From Phocaeicola sartorii JCM 17136 = DSM 21941 (GTDB lineage: Bacteria > Bacteroidota > Bacteroidia > Bacteroidales > Bacteroidaceae), in contig NZ_BAKM01000013.1 of assembly GCF_000614185.1 (NCBI RefSeq), positions 59,506-123,505 on the forward strand: a stretch of DNA of 64,000 nt. Reading direction: 5' to 3'. Under the pieces are notes generated by a model, which saw only the letters and a program-made list of their open reading frames with translations, searched no databases and was not told the DNA's origin. Each line of letters begins with the position of its first letter. Positions within the stretch are counted from its first letter, which is position 1. Positions 1 to 10,185 of this stretch are shown one piece after another. Position numbers and translations under genes: made by a program.

Positions 1-176
1 TCATAATATAAATGTGTGTAACGCTCCAGTTCCGCCAGCTGGGATGCGGGGAGGTAGCGTTCCTCGTCAATCACCTGAACTTCGATCAGTCCGTCCTCTT
101 CCAGTTCCATGATGAACGAAGGGTCTACATGGCAACGGTCGCAAAAATCGTTGATAATAATTAAATCGGTCTGCAT
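1..176 (-). CDS. cbpM: CbpM-like chaperone modulator (MerR-type HTH), partial at window edge
   Basis: Reading the minus strand from ATG at 174-176 gives about 58 residues beginning MQTDLIIINDFCDRCHVDPS, then an acidic helix-turn-helix-like stretch containing LEEDGLIEV and ERYLPASQL, with no stop before the window ends. This fits the CbpM family, small MerR-like proteins that bind the J domain of CbpA and modulate its activity as DnaK co-chaperone. It lies 15 bases downstream of the cbpA stop on the same strand, so the two are almost certainly co-transcribed; cbpA-cbpM pairing is the usual arrangement. The C-terminus is outside the window. The family assignment rests on the N-terminal half plus the neighbour. 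Confidence 0.8.
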   Translation of the reverse strand, partial: MQTDLIIINDFCDRCHVDPSFIMELEEDGLIEVQVIDEERYLPASQLAELERYTHLYY

Positions 177-191
177 AATCCTTCTCTTTTT

Positions 192-1163
192 TTAATTGCT
201 ACTATCTTTTAATTGGCGGAACAGCTCTTTCTGATGTTCGGTAAGGTTGCTGGGAATGGTGACATTGTAGGTTACTATCAAGTCGCCAAATTTACCTTCT
301 TCCTTGTAAACAGGGAAGCCTTTGCCTTTTAAACGGACTTTGGTTCCGTTTTGGGTTTCAGGCTTTACTTTCAGTTTTACCTTGCCGTTCAGTGTGTCCA
401 CTGTCTCCTCACCACCCAGTACGGCGGTGTAGAGGCTGAGAGGAGCATTGATGTACAAGTCATTCCCCAGACGTTTGAATACAGGGTCGTCCGGAATGAC
501 AAAGGTGATGTACAGATCGCCGGCGGGACCACCGTTCACCCCCGGTGCGCCATGACCACGCAATTTGATAGTCTGTCCGTTGGCTATACCTGCCGGGACA
601 GTGATACGTATATTTTTTCCGTTCACATTGAGCACTTGCTTGTGTGTTTCGGCGGCTTCACGTAACGAGAGTTGTAATTCCGCATTATAGTCCTGTCCAC
701 GGAATCCGGCACCTCGTCTGCCGTTTGCACCGCCACGATGTCCGAACAGTTCCTCAAAAAAATCAGAGAAACCACCCTCACTGCCGCCGAAATGTGCGCC
801 GCCAAATCCTTCTCCTCCATTACCGGAATACCAGTAGCTGCCATTGCCGTCCGTGCCGAATCCGCTTCCGGCTCCGCCAAATCCTCCGAATCCGCCGGCT
901 CCTCCGTATTGCTGCTTTTGTTTCTCAAATTCATCGGCGTGTTTCCAGTGTTCGCCGTATTCATCGTATTTCTTGCGCTTCTCCGGATCGCTCAATACTT
1001 CGTTGGCTTCATTTATCTCCTGAAATTTATCTTTGGCCGCAGGGTCATTCGGATTCAGGTCAGGATGATATTTGCGGGCCAACTTACGGAAAGCCTTCTT
1101 GATATCATCTTGGGTGGCGCTTTTCTCCACACCCAATACTTTGTAATAGTCTATGTAAGCCAT
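192..1163 (-). CDS. cbpA: CbpA-type DnaJ co-chaperone (J domain, G/F region, no zinc finger)
   Basis: 323 residues. An N-terminal J domain (about 4-70) carries the diagnostic HPD tripeptide at 33-35, which stimulates DnaK ATPase. A long Gly/Phe/Ser-rich linker follows (about 85-150). Then come two C-terminal beta-rich substrate-binding domains (about 155-310) with the motifs [17 protein letters not shown] and [11 protein letters not shown]. There is no CxxCxGxG zinc-finger repeat, which separates it from DnaJ itself and places it in the class B/CbpA type. It is cytosolic and probably handles stress-denatured proteins together with DnaK. The cbpM-like gene follows 15 bases later. The start at 1163 gives [12 protein letters not shown], the normal J-domain beginning. 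Confidence 0.93.
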   Translation of the reverse strand: MAYIDYYKVLGVEKSATQDDIKKAFRKLARKYHPDLNPNDPAAKDKFQEINEANEVLSDPEKRKKYDEYGEHWKHADEFEKQKQQYGGAGGFGGFGGAGSGFGTDGNGSYWYSGNGGEGFGGAHFGGSEGGFSDFFEELFGHRGGANGRRGAGFRGQDYNAELQLSLREAAETHKQVLNVNGKNIRITVPAGIANGQTIKLRGHGAPGVNGGPAGDLYITFVIPDDPVFKRLGNDLYINAPLSLYTAVLGGEETVDTLNGKVKLKVKPETQNGTKVRLKGKGFPVYKEEGKFGDLIVTYNVTIPSNLTEHQKELFRQLKDSSN

Positions 1164-1281
1164 ATTGTATAATAGTTAAATTTCATCTGCTTTAAAGGAA
1201 ACAAAATACATGCCAATTGGTTGTGGACTGTTTTTATTTTATTATATTTGCAGCGAATTTTTTAAAATCATTCTAAAGGAA

Positions 1282-3212
1282 ATGAGGGGATCGGCAATCA
1301 TATTCAAGTTTTTTATGCTATTTGTCCTGCTGCTTTCGAAGGTTGCTCTATGTTCGGCAAAGGTAGGAAAGATCTCGGAAGGGCCTATCCTTATTGTCAC
1401 CTCTTACAATCCCGAAACCCGTAGCATTTCTGACAACTTGTCTGCTTTTATGGATGAATACCGGCTGCGTGGAGGCAGGCATACACCCATCATAGAGAGC
1501 ATGAACTGCAAGAATTTGTCCGAGGCTCATCTGTGGAAATCCCGTATGGCTTCCATCCTTGATAAATATAAGGGGGAGAACCGCCCGTCATTGGTCATAT
1601 TGCTGGGGCAGGAGGCATGGTCGGCTTATATTTCGCAAGATACGGAGATTGCTAAAAAGACTCCGTCTGTCTGCGGCATGGTCAGCGTTAACGGATTGGT
1701 ATTGCCCGATGACAGCATCGACACGCGGACTTGGGAACCTGAAAGTAAGAATGTCTATACGGATTTCAACGATTATAATATTGTTGCCGGTTATGTGTAT
1801 GAATACGATGTCGATAAAACATAGAGTTGATGCGGCGCTTCTATCCGGATATGCGTCGCGTGGCATTTATATCGGATAATACCTATGGCGGGTTGTCCAT
1901 GCATGCTTTGGTTAAGAAGGAGATGAAGAAGTACCCCGATTTGGAGACAATCTGGCTGGACGGCCGTACGGAAACCTTTATGGAAGTGAGCGAAAGGATG
2001 CGCGGATTACCTCAAAATACGTGTGTGTTGCTGGGAACATGGCGTGTGGACTGTACGGAGAGTTATGTGATTGGTAACACGACTTACATGCTGCGCGATG
2101 CGAATCCCACCTTGCCGGTATTTACTATCGCATCTGTGGGATTGGGTCATTGGGCATTGGGAGGATATACCCCAGAGTATCATGCGGTGGGAAAGGATAT
2201 AGGTGCGGTTGCTTATGACTTTCTGGATAAAGGAAACAGAGAAGGGATGGATTTGGTGACGATCCCCGGAAACTATACTTTTGATGTGAAGCGTTTGCAC
2301 GAATTCAATTTGGATTCATTGAATCTTCCTCAGGGGGCAGTACTGGTGAACAAGACTCCTTCGTTCTATGAGCAGTATAAATATTGGGTCATAGGAGTTG
2401 TCTCGGCGTTTGTATTTCTTATCGCCTGCTTCTTGATAGCCATATATTATATTATCCGTATCAATCACTTGAAACATAATCTGGAGGTGTCCGGTGAGGA
2501 GTTGCTGGTGGCCAAGGAGAAGGCGGAGGAATCCAACAGGCTGAAGACGGCTTTCCTGGCTAACATGAGCCATGAGATACGCACTCCGTTGAATGCCATT
2601 GTGGGATTTTCCAGTGTGTTGGTCAGTGATGACTTTTCTCCTGACGAGAAAGCGCAGTATTGTGATATCATTCAGAAGAATTCCGATTTGTTGCTGCACC
2701 TGATAAATGATATATTGGACATCTCGCGTATGGAATCCGGAAGAATAAAATTCGTATGGGAGGAGTGTGATGTGGTGGAGCTGTGTCAAACGGCTTTGTC
2801 TACAGTAGAGTGCGGACGTAAGACCAGCGCCATATTTCTGTTCGAGACTCCCGTGACCTCACGGATGATCCGGACGGATGCCCAGCGGCTGAAGCAGGTG
2901 TTGATTAATTTGTTGTCCAATGCCGCCAAGTTTACCCCGTCGGGTTCAATAAAATTGGCTCTCAGCATAGACAAGCGATATAATCAATTGAAGTTTTCGA
3001 TTTCCGATACAGGTTGCGGCATTCCGCCCGACAAATGCGATAAGATTTTTGAACGTTTCGAGAAATTGAATGAGTATTCTCAGGGGACCGGGCTGGGACT
3101 GTCTATCAGTAGGTTGATCGTGGAGAATCTGGGAGGTAAGATTTGGGTGGATAAGGATTATACGGAAGGAGCACGGTTTGTGTTCACGCATCCTTTAAAG
3201 AAAAAAGAATAG
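1282..3212 (+). CDS. Membrane sensor histidine kinase with periplasmic ABC-substrate-binding-like sensor (frameshifted near 1820)
   Basis: Two pieces in different frames make one protein of about 643 residues. The first (1282-1824) has a signal peptide and a sensor beginning ILIVTSYNPETRS. The second (from about 1827) continues the sensor, then a membrane segment (YWVIGVVSAFVFLIACF), a HisKA dimerisation domain with the H box [12 protein letters not shown], and an HATPase domain with N box (NLLSNAAKF), G1 (DTGCGIP) and G2 (GTGLGLS). Restoring one A in 'aaacatagag' at about 1820 joins the frames as DKTIELMRRF. The sensor resembles the ABC_sub_bind family and is related to that of the kinase at 19351-22488. 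No receiver or HTH is fused, so a separate response regulator is expected; none adjoins. I chose ATG 1282 (preceded by AAAGGA) over an upstream in-frame ATG at 1210 because it starts directly at the signal peptide. The phosphoesterase gene follows 4 bases later. Confidence 0.85.
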
Positions 3213-3216
3213 AGAA

Positions 3217-4959
3217 ATGAAATATATTGTTTGTATCAGCGCCCTTTTGGTATGGGCGGGCATGCAGTTGGCTGCATCCAATAATCAGAAAGAAGTGGTT
3301 ATCAAGATTATAGAAACCAGTGATGTGCACGGGAATTTCTTTCCGTATAATTTCATTGAGCGGAAGGAATGGAGCGGAGGTTTGTCTCGTGTTCATTCGT
3401 TTGTGAGAGAACAGCGTGAGAAATATGGGGATAATTGCCTGCTGATGGATAATGGGGATATCCTGCAAGGGCAGCCTACGGCCTACTATTATAATTTTAT
3501 AGATACGGTCTCCGTTCATGTTGCGGCAGATATGATGAATGATATGGGGTATGTGGTCAGCAATATGGGCAACCATGACATAGAGACCGGGCATGCGGTG
3601 TACGACCGTTGGGTACGGCAGTGCGATTTTCCGGTACTGGGAGCTAACATCATAGATAACGCCACCGGGAAGCCTTACTTGAAACCCTACGAAGTGTTGG
3701 AACGCGACGGGGTGAGGATAGCGGTCCTGGGTATGATTACTCCGGCCATTCCTTCGTGGCTGCCGGAGAAGTTATGGAGTGGTCTGCATTTTGAGGAAAT
3801 GGAGCCTTGCGCACGTAAGTGGGTGGAGATTATAAAGAAAAAAGAGAACCCCGATATCCTTATAGGGTTGTTTCATGCCGGAAAGTCTGGTAATGTGCTG
3901 GGACAGGTCATAGAAGATGCTTCTATGGATGTTGCCAAACGGGTTCCGGGATTTGATGTGGTGCTGATGGGGCACGACCATACGAGGGAATGTGTCAAGG
4001 TACAGAATGTGGCGGGGGACAGTGTACTGGTCATTGACCCGGCAAGTAATGCCAATGTGGTCTCGGAGGTGACACTGACCATAACAAAGAAAGGTGGGAA
4101 AGTGACAGCGAAGTCTGTGGAAGGCAGATTGGTGGATATGAACAAGTATCCTGTCAGTGAGGAGTTTATGGAGAAGTTTGCCCCTCAATATAAAGCTGTG
4201 AATGATTTTGTATCTCGTAAGATCGGGACTATCTCGCGTACGATCACTGCGAAGGATGCCTATTTCGGTTCTTCTCCGTTTATAGATCTGATTCATCAGT
4301 TACAGTTGGAAATTTCGGGAGCAGAAGTGTCCTTCTCCGCTCCGCTGTCCTTTCGGGCAGAGATTAAAGAAGGGGATATTTATGTGAGTGACATGTTTAA
4401 TCTGTACAAGTATGAGAACATGTTGTATGTGATGAAGCTATCGGGCAAGGAAATTAAAGGTTTTCTGGAAATGGCCTACGCCATTTGGACGAATCAGATG
4501 AAGAGTCCCGAAGACCATCTGATGCTTTTCAAAGAACCGATAGAGAAGGGCAAACATGCTAGTTTCAAGAATTTCAGTTTTAACTTTGACTCTGCTGCAG
4601 GTATTAACTATACGGTGGATGTGACCAAGCCGGCAGGAGAGAAAATAACGGTTCTGAGCATGTCGGACGGGAGTCCTTTCAGTATGGATAAGGTTTATAA
4701 AGTGGCTTTGAATTCTTATCGTGGAAACGGTGGCGGAGATTTATTGACTCTTGGAGCAGGAATTCCGAAGGAAGATTTGCCCAAACGTATTATCTTTGCA
4801 ACCGATAAAGATTTGCGTTATTATCTGATGCAATATATCGAGCAGGAAAAAGTGCTGCATCCTCATGCTATGCACCAGTGGAAGTTTGTTCCGGAGGAAT
4901 GGACTGTGCCTGCCGCAAAAAAAGACTATCAATGGCTGTTTGGCGAGGAAAAGAAATAA
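3217..4959 (+). CDS. Secreted 5'-nucleotidase / 2',3'-cyclic-nucleotide phosphodiesterase-like metallophosphoesterase
   Basis: 580 residues with an N-terminal signal peptide. The calcineurin-like metal-binding motifs are all visible in order: TSDVHGNFF (D36, H38), DNGDILQG, GNHDIE, a mid-domain LFHAGKSG histidine, and GHDHTR (about 253). A C-terminal 5'-nucleotidase domain (about 330-540) follows, containing the NSYRGNGGGD substrate-binding signature. This is the UshA/CpdB-type family, which dephosphorylates extracytoplasmic nucleotides so that nucleoside and phosphate can be recovered. It starts 4 bases after the histidine kinase stop, so the two form an operon; the kinase may sense a related ligand, which is inference. 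The His-rich small protein follows immediately. Exact substrate (5'-nucleotide versus cyclic nucleotide) cannot be told from sequence. Confidence 0.9.
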   Translation: MKYIVCISALLVWAGMQLAASNNQKEVVIKIIETSDVHGNFFPYNFIERKEWSGGLSRVHSFVREQREKYGDNCLLMDNGDILQGQPTAYYYNFIDTVSVHVAADMMNDMGYVVSNMGNHDIETGHAVYDRWVRQCDFPVLGANIIDNATGKPYLKPYEVLERDGVRIAVLGMITPAIPSWLPEKLWSGLHFEEMEPCARKWVEIIKKKENPDILIGLFHAGKSGNVLGQVIEDASMDVAKRVPGFDVVLMGHDHTRECVKVQNVAGDSVLVIDPASNANVVSEVTLTITKKGGKVTAKSVEGRLVDMNKYPVSEEFMEKFAPQYKAVNDFVSRKIGTISRTITAKDAYFGSSPFIDLIHQLQLEISGAEVSFSAPLSFRAEIKEGDIYVSDMFNLYKYENMLYVMKLSGKEIKGFLEMAYAIWTNQMKSPEDHLMLFKEPIEKGKHASFKNFSFNFDSAAGINYTVDVTKPAGEKITVLSMSDGSPFSMDKVYKVALNSYRGNGGGDLLTLGAGIPKEDLPKRIIFATDKDLRYYLMQYIEQEKVLHPHAMHQWKFVPEEWTVPAAKKDYQWLFGEEKK

Positions 4960-4963
4960 ATAG

Positions 4964-5302
4964 TTGAGCAAGAGAAGGTACATAGTAGCCCCGTTATTAC
5001 TGCTGACGCTGTTTTTAACGTATCAGGTAAGCATCACCTTGTTTACCCACGTTCATATTGTGAACGGGGTGATGATTGTACACTCTCATCCTTCGTCCGG
5101 CAAACATCATACGCATACCACAGGACAGGTTATCTCCATTGCTCATCTGAGCGTTATTCAAACATTGGAGGCCGAGGCGCAGACTGAGGTGACCGTGTTC
5201 CGTCCTGTGCTGTATGTTCTGGGATATAAAACAAAAACTTTCCGCACGAAAGCGCCTTACATGCAATGTGTCCGCTTGCGTGCCCCTCCTTTTTATTGCT
5301 GA
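4964..5302 (+). CDS. Small histidine-rich membrane or periplasmic protein of unknown function
   Basis: 112 residues from a TTG start at 4964, 4 bases after the upstream stop; no ATG lies in frame before residue 36, so TTG is the best choice. The N-terminus is hydrophobic (IVAPLLLLTLFLTYQVSITL), acting as signal or anchor. It is followed by a His-rich patch with HVHIVNGVMIVHSHPSSG and KHHTHTTG (9 His in about 30 residues). The remainder is basic, with no recognised domain. The patch could bind a transition metal, and the gene sits directly before a TonB receptor, an arrangement that would suit metal or metallophore handling; both points are inference. I do not recognise the family with certainty. 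Confidence 0.7.
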   Translation: MSKRRYIVAPLLLLTLFLTYQVSITLFTHVHIVNGVMIVHSHPSSGKHHTHTTGQVISIAHLSVIQTLEAEAQTEVTVFRPVLYVLGYKTKTFRTKAPYMQCVRLRAPPFYC

Positions 5303-5431
5303 AATAAGGTATAGCTGTTGATGGAATACGTTCGGACGATTCCTCCAACAGGTGAAATGTGTTTTTGTCATAGGACTTATACACGTTCTTTAATTAAATA
5401 AACCGAAACATTTTAGTAATAGAAAAAATAG

Positions 5432-7765
5432 ATGAAACAATATATTCTGTTACTCGTGCTCATGGTGATGGGTGCGGGTATCAACGCGTATGCAGAAGAT
5501 GTAAATCCTGTGAAGGAAGGAAATGTGATTTCTGGTCATGTAGTAGAAAAGGGTACGGAGAATAGCCTTCCGTATGCCACCATATTGATTGTGGAGACTG
5601 GACAGGGTACGGTGAGTAATGAGGACGGCGAGTTCCGTTTCAAGAAGGTTCCGGCAGGAAAGTACACATTGAGGGTTCAGCTACTGGGCTATGAGACACA
5701 GGAAAAGAAAGTGACTGTCAGTAACGACTTCACGGTAGATGTTCATTTTTTGATGAGCGACGAAAGTATCATGACGGATGAGGTGGTGGTGTCGGCCAAT
5801 CGCAATGAGACAAGTCGCAAGGTAGCTCCGGTGGTGGTCAATGTGATGAATGCCAAACTGTTCGAGTCAGTGAATTCTACCGATTTGGCTAAATCATTGA
5901 ACTATCAGTCGGGATTGCGTGTGGAGAATAACTGCCAGAATTGCGGCTTTCCTCAAGTGCGTATCAATGGGCTGGAAGGGCCTTATTCGCAGATTCTTAT
6001 CAATAGCCGTCCGGTAGTCAGTGCTCTGTCCGGTGTGTATGGCTTGGAGCAGATTCCGGTGAATATGATAGAGCGTGTGGAGGTTGTCCGCGGAGGAGGA
6101 TCGGCCTTGTTTGGTGCTAATGCAGTGGGCGGAACCATCAATATCATCACGAAAGACCCCATCAACAATTCATTTCAGGTTTCTTCAACGATGTCTAATA
6201 TGAACGGCAAGGTGTGGGAGCAGTATATGGGCGCCAACACCTCTTTGGTGTCAAAAGACAATACGTATGGCATCGCTTTGTATCAGTCTTATCGGAACCG
6301 TAATCCGTATGATGCGGACGGAGACGGTTTCTCGGAGTTGGGAAAGCTGAACATGAATACGTTCGGGTTGCGTACTTATTACCGTCCTACGCAGTTCAGC
6401 CGTATCAGTCTGGAATATCACACTACGAATGAGTTCCGTCGCGGAGGAAATAAATTTGATTTGCAGCCGCACGAAACGGATATCACCGAACAGACCAAGC
6501 ACGTCATCAATAGTGGCGGATTGAGTTATGATCTGTTTTGGAAAGAATACAAACATAAGCTTTCTTTCTATTCTTCCATCCAGCATACCGACCGTAACAG
6601 TTATTATGGTGCGCAGCAGGATGCGAATGCATACGGAAAGACGAAAGACCTGACTTGGGTGGCAGGCGGCATGTATGTGGGTAATTTTGAGAAAGTTTTA
6701 TTCTCTCCTGCTACTTTTACCGCCGGATTGGAGTATCAGAACAATTCCCTGCACGATGTTATGACCGGTTATCACCGTGATATGGAACAAGATGTGCGCA
6801 TTGCCAGCGCTTTTGTACAGAACGAATGGAAAATGAATCAGTTTGTATTCCTGGCCGGGTTCCGTCTGGATGATCATAACTTGATTGACAATCCTATCTT
6901 CAGCCCCCGTCTGAACCTGCTTTACAAACCGAATGACAAATTGCAGGCACGTATTACCTGGTCTACCGGTTTCCGTGCGCCGCAGGCATACGATGAGGAT
7001 TTGCATGTTACCGCAGTAGGAGGTGAGGGTGTACTTATCAAGTTGGCGGAAGGGCTGAAACCGGAGCATTCCAACAGCATCAGCGGCTCCGTTGATTGGA
7101 CGGCAAATATCGGTCATTTCCAGACCAATTTGTTATTGGAAGGGTTCTATACCGGATTGGATGATGTGTTTGTACTGGAGGATATGGGGCATGACAAGGA
7201 CGGTAACAAGGTGAAGGAGCGTCGCAACGGTAACGGGGCGCGTGTGTATGGCGTGAATCTGGACGGAAAGATTGCACATGGACGTGATGCGGCTTTACAG
7301 GTGGGCTTTACGGTACAGCGCAGCGAATATACCGAGTTGGAGGCATGGAGTGAGAATCCTGAGGTAGCGCCGGTGAAGCGGATGCCCCGTACTCCTGACT
7401 ATTACGGTTATTTCACATTGACAGCTGCTCCGTTCAAGAATTTCGACTGCTCTTTGTCCGGTGTGTACACAGGCCGGATGCATGTGCCGCATTTCGCACC
7501 GACAGAGTTGCCCGAGGAATATATAGGACAGTATATCGCTAAAGATGAAATGGTACATACGCCTGATTTTTTTGATTTAAATGTGAAACTGAATTACACA
7601 TTTGTATTGAATGACCATATCAAATTGCAATTAAACGGTGGAGTACAGAATATTTTCAATGCTTTCCAAAAGGATTTGGACAAAGGGGGTTATCGTGACT
7701 CGGGTTATTTCTATGGGCCTACACAGCCTAGAACGTATTTTGTGGGAATCAAGATTACGAATTGA
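5432..7765 (+). CDS. TonB-dependent outer-membrane receptor with carboxypeptidase-regulatory-like N-terminal domain
   Basis: 777 residues. After a signal peptide (cleavage near INAYAED) there is a carboxypeptidase-D regulatory-like domain (about 30-115, motif SGHVVEKGTENSLPYATI). The plug domain follows (about 120-235, with VNVMNAK, QVRINGLEGPYSQ and VEVVRGGGSALFGANAVGG), then a 22-strand type beta-barrel ending in YFVGIKITN with a terminal aromatic-rich strand. It imports a ligand across the outer membrane using TonB energy. No SusD partner is adjacent, which argues against a Sus-type glycan importer and for a siderophore, cobalamin or metal-type receptor. The cysteine pair NNCQNCGF in the plug is notable. 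It is preceded by a 129-bp gap and the His-rich gene, with which it may be co-regulated. Confidence 0.9.
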   Translation: MKQYILLLVLMVMGAGINAYAEDVNPVKEGNVISGHVVEKGTENSLPYATILIVETGQGTVSNEDGEFRFKKVPAGKYTLRVQLLGYETQEKKVTVSNDFTVDVHFLMSDESIMTDEVVVSANRNETSRKVAPVVVNVMNAKLFESVNSTDLAKSLNYQSGLRVENNCQNCGFPQVRINGLEGPYSQILINSRPVVSALSGVYGLEQIPVNMIERVEVVRGGGSALFGANAVGGTINIITKDPINNSFQVSSTMSNMNGKVWEQYMGANTSLVSKDNTYGIALYQSYRNRNPYDADGDGFSELGKLNMNTFGLRTYYRPTQFSRISLEYHTTNEFRRGGNKFDLQPHETDITEQTKHVINSGGLSYDLFWKEYKHKLSFYSSIQHTDRNSYYGAQQDANAYGKTKDLTWVAGGMYVGNFEKVLFSPATFTAGLEYQNNSLHDVMTGYHRDMEQDVRIASAFVQNEWKMNQFVFLAGFRLDDHNLIDNPIFSPRLNLLYKPNDKLQARITWSTGFRAPQAYDEDLHVTAVGGEGVLIKLAEGLKPEHSNSISGSVDWTANIGHFQTNLLLEGFYTGLDDVFVLEDMGHDKDGNKVKERRNGNGARVYGVNLDGKIAHGRDAALQVGFTVQRSEYTELEAWSENPEVAPVKRMPRTPDYYGYFTLTAAPFKNFDCSLSGVYTGRMHVPHFAPTELPEEYIGQYIAKDEMVHTPDFFDLNVKLNYTFVLNDHIKLQLNGGVQNIFNAFQKDLDKGGYRDSGYFYGPTQPRTYFVGIKITN

Positions 7766-7767
7766 AT

Positions 7768-7855
7768 AATCTGCTGATTTGTCAATGTGCTAATATGTCA
7801 ATAGGTTACGCTTTGTTCCGCATGGCACATTAGCACATTGATAAATTAACAGATT
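7768..7855. repeat. Imperfect 30-bp inverted repeat between convergent genes (terminator or REP-like element)
   Basis: The left arm at 7768-7797 starts AATCTGCTGATTTG. The right arm at 7826-7855 is its reverse complement with about four mismatches, most of them tolerable as G-U pairs. The arms flank a 28-base loop. The element sits between the convergent TonB receptor (stop 7765) and the KamA-family gene, whose stop codon lies within the right arm. A bidirectional terminator is the simplest role; the length and sequence also suit a dispersed Bacteroides intergenic repeat. Confidence 0.6.
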
Positions 7856-9963
7856 GATTTATTATCAACTACTGACAAGTGACTATACTTTTCTGTAATC
7901 CGGAACCCCGGATCGGGATAATTATATAAGGGGAAGCGGTGTTCCGTTTCTCCTTCCATATAACTCCACAGACTGGCATATTCTTCTTTCTTTTCGCCCA
8001 TTTCCTGCAATTGCAACATATATTGCCAGATAGATTTGTTTTCCTTGATATATATTTTGTCCATCTGATGAATGATCGGGCTATGTTGGCGGGTGGGATC
8101 ATGGTCAAATTCCAACATCCGCTTTCCATCTTTCGTCATACCGATAGTGACAAAAGTCATACTTTTGCCTATGCCCGGCAGATTCAACACACTGCGGTCC
8201 GTTGCTACGAAAGGAATCTGGTGGGAGGTACAGAAACGCTGTATGGCTGCGGCGCGGTCCTTGCTGTTTCTCAGCAAGTTCAAGAACTCCTTTTCTTGCT
8301 CTGCGGAAAGTTTTCCCCATACCTTTTCCTCTTCTTTCTCCTGTAAGGAGCGGCTGTTCGGTGTGAATACCGCGTAGTTCTCTTCAAAACCTTTTACCGA
8401 GAAGGTGTAATAGCATAGTACACCCAGCCCATTCAATACTTTGCGCAGTTTGGCGGTATGTCCGCGACGGGAGGCCGCTACATTATATACTAACTGATTG
8501 GTGATAGTCCATCCGGCTGCCAGTATCTTGCGGATAGCTTCACGCGCTTCGGGTGTTACTTCCAGTGGAGTCTGGAAATGCGTTTGAATCAGAAATTGGC
8601 TGACTCCTATGGCAGATGCCTTTTCTTTGAACTCGCGTAAGATTTCCAATAGCTCGTCATTGATTCGCATGGGCAGATACACAGGGAGCCGGCTTCCCAA
8701 GCGTACACGCTGGAGCTCGGCGTATTTTTCTCCTTCCGCACGGTGCAGGTTTGCATTCCGCTTGCGGACAGCCATTTTGTAGACGGCTTCCAGTATATTG
8801 CGCAGGGTCTTGTTCTGGCTCATCAATGCATCCCCACCCGTAATCAGGATATCCCTGAGTTGAGAGTCGTTCTCAAAGTATTCCATCAGTTTTTTCAACC
8901 TTTTGTCCCAGCTCTCTTTCGGCTTCAATTCCTCAAAGTTGAAGTTCAGGCGTTCACTTTGGAAGTCGTACATGCGCTGGCAGGATGCACACAGGCCACC
9001 GCAAGCTCGTCCCATCGAGTCGGGGATAAGAATGGCCACATCGGGATAACGCCGGTGGATATTATGACCTTCAGGCAACAGCCATCCCGCGGCATTGGGC
9101 TTTCCGGCTTCCACCACATCTTCTTTTTCCCAGGCGTGGATATTTCCGTAGGTTTCTACCAATTGGGAAGAGTACAAGATATAGCTTCGTATGGCTGTAT
9201 CATCATATCCTTTCCCCGTAGGATTCAACAAAGAAATATAGTAAGGGGTGATAAAGACAGGCATTCTTTTCTTACGTGCTTTGTGATAAAGCTGCAAAGT
9301 TTCTTCCGGCAGGGAATTACCTAACATCCGGTTCAGTTCGGTGGGGCTTTTTACAGCCATAGCCAGATGGAAACGGGCTTCATTCCACCATTGGCAGACC
9401 AGTTGGCGCTTTTCCTCCCCGGTGATTCCTTCGGGAAAAATGTAACGGCTTGAGGGCGCGTGCCTGTTTTCTATTTTCTGGATAAGAAGGGAGATGATAC
9501 GCTCTTTGTTTTGGTGGCGGATAGCCCGGACATCGTCATTCAGTCCGCTGGGCCAGCGTTTCATCCATTGTTGCACTTGTTTTTCATTGGGAAGTTCGTC
9601 CTCTTCGTGATAAAGCCGGTCGAACTGGTGATACAGGTCCATCCATAAATCAACGGAAATCTCTTCATTGATGATACGATTCGTTAAAAACTTCCAAAGC
9701 AGTGAGATGGTTTCTATTTTAATCTCTTGTTCTGTAGAGGCTTCGTAAATGGTTTTTCCATCGTTATCTATCAGTCTTTTAATTTGCCTTGCGGCAGCAG
9801 GATTGTAAATATGACCGGATAATAGATAATCGTTCAGCTTGTTTTTAAAAGCTGTTTCATCCTGGCTTTCTGAAGCCAATGAAGTGAGTTGGGTTAATCG
9901 GGTTTCGAATAGTGTTTTAATGCCATGGGTGGATAACATCTTATTCTTTTGTTTCATAAGCAA
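7846..9963 (-). CDS. KamA-family radical SAM protein (lysine 2,3-aminomutase-like) with long N-terminal extension
   Basis: 705 residues, against roughly 400-470 for classical lysine 2,3-aminomutase. The radical SAM cluster motif CGGLCASC (C321, C325, C328) has the CxxxCxxC spacing that holds the 4Fe-4S cluster cleaving S-adenosylmethionine. ITGGDALMS and LPVYLPMRIN match KamA-type SAM-binding and barrel strands, and QFLIQTHFQTPLEVTPEA matches the KamA/EpmB core. The first 300 or so residues are mostly helical and lack a motif I recognise. Known relatives move an amino group between carbons of lysine, glutamate or an EF-P lysine using PLP; whether this protein does so is not shown. It is a single gene, divergent from the RG-II-like operon and convergent with the TonB receptor. 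The start at 9963 is followed by a second Met at codon 3. Confidence 0.85.
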   Translation of the reverse strand: MLMKQKNKMLSTHGIKTLFETRLTQLTSLASESQDETAFKNKLNDYLLSGHIYNPAAARQIKRLIDNDGKTIYEASTEQEIKIETISLLWKFLTNRIINEEISVDLWMDLYHQFDRLYHEEDELPNEKQVQQWMKRWPSGLNDDVRAIRHQNKERIISLLIQKIENRHAPSSRYIFPEGITGEEKRQLVCQWWNEARFHLAMAVKSPTELNRMLGNSLPEETLQLYHKARKKRMPVFITPYYISLLNPTGKGYDDTAIRSYILYSSQLVETYGNIHAWEKEDVVEAGKPNAAGWLLPEGHNIHRRYPDVAILIPDSMGRACGGLCASCQRMYDFQSERLNFNFEELKPKESWDKRLKKLMEYFENDSQLRDILITGGDALMSQNKTLRNILEAVYKMAVRKRNANLHRAEGEKYAELQRVRLGSRLPVYLPMRINDELLEILREFKEKASAIGVSQFLIQTHFQTPLEVTPEAREAIRKILAAGWTITNQLVYNVAASRRGHTAKLRKVLNGLGVLCYYTFSVKGFEENYAVFTPNSRSLQEKEEEKVWGKLSAEQEKEFLNLLRNSKDRAAAIQRFCTSHQIPFVATDRSVLNLPGIGKSMTFVTIGMTKDGKRMLEFDHDPTRQHSPIIHQMDKIYIKENKSIWQYMLQLQEMGEKKEEYASLWSYMEGETEHRFPLYNYPDPGFRITEKYSHLSVVDNKSIC

Positions 9964-10185
9964 ACGGTTGTTAAAAAAGTGAATACTATAAATAACATAT
10001 TTCTCGTAGAAAAGTTATCAAACTGTTAACTTCATGCTGCTAAGATAATAAAAAAGCTTCTTTTATGCAAATCCCTTAACAAAAAGACGTTTTTTATAAA
10101 TAGCATTATTTTATAGAGTACATTTGCTTTGTGCTTTCGTCTTTTTTTAAAGCCCGAAGCTTTTATCGGGAAACGAAGAAATTCG

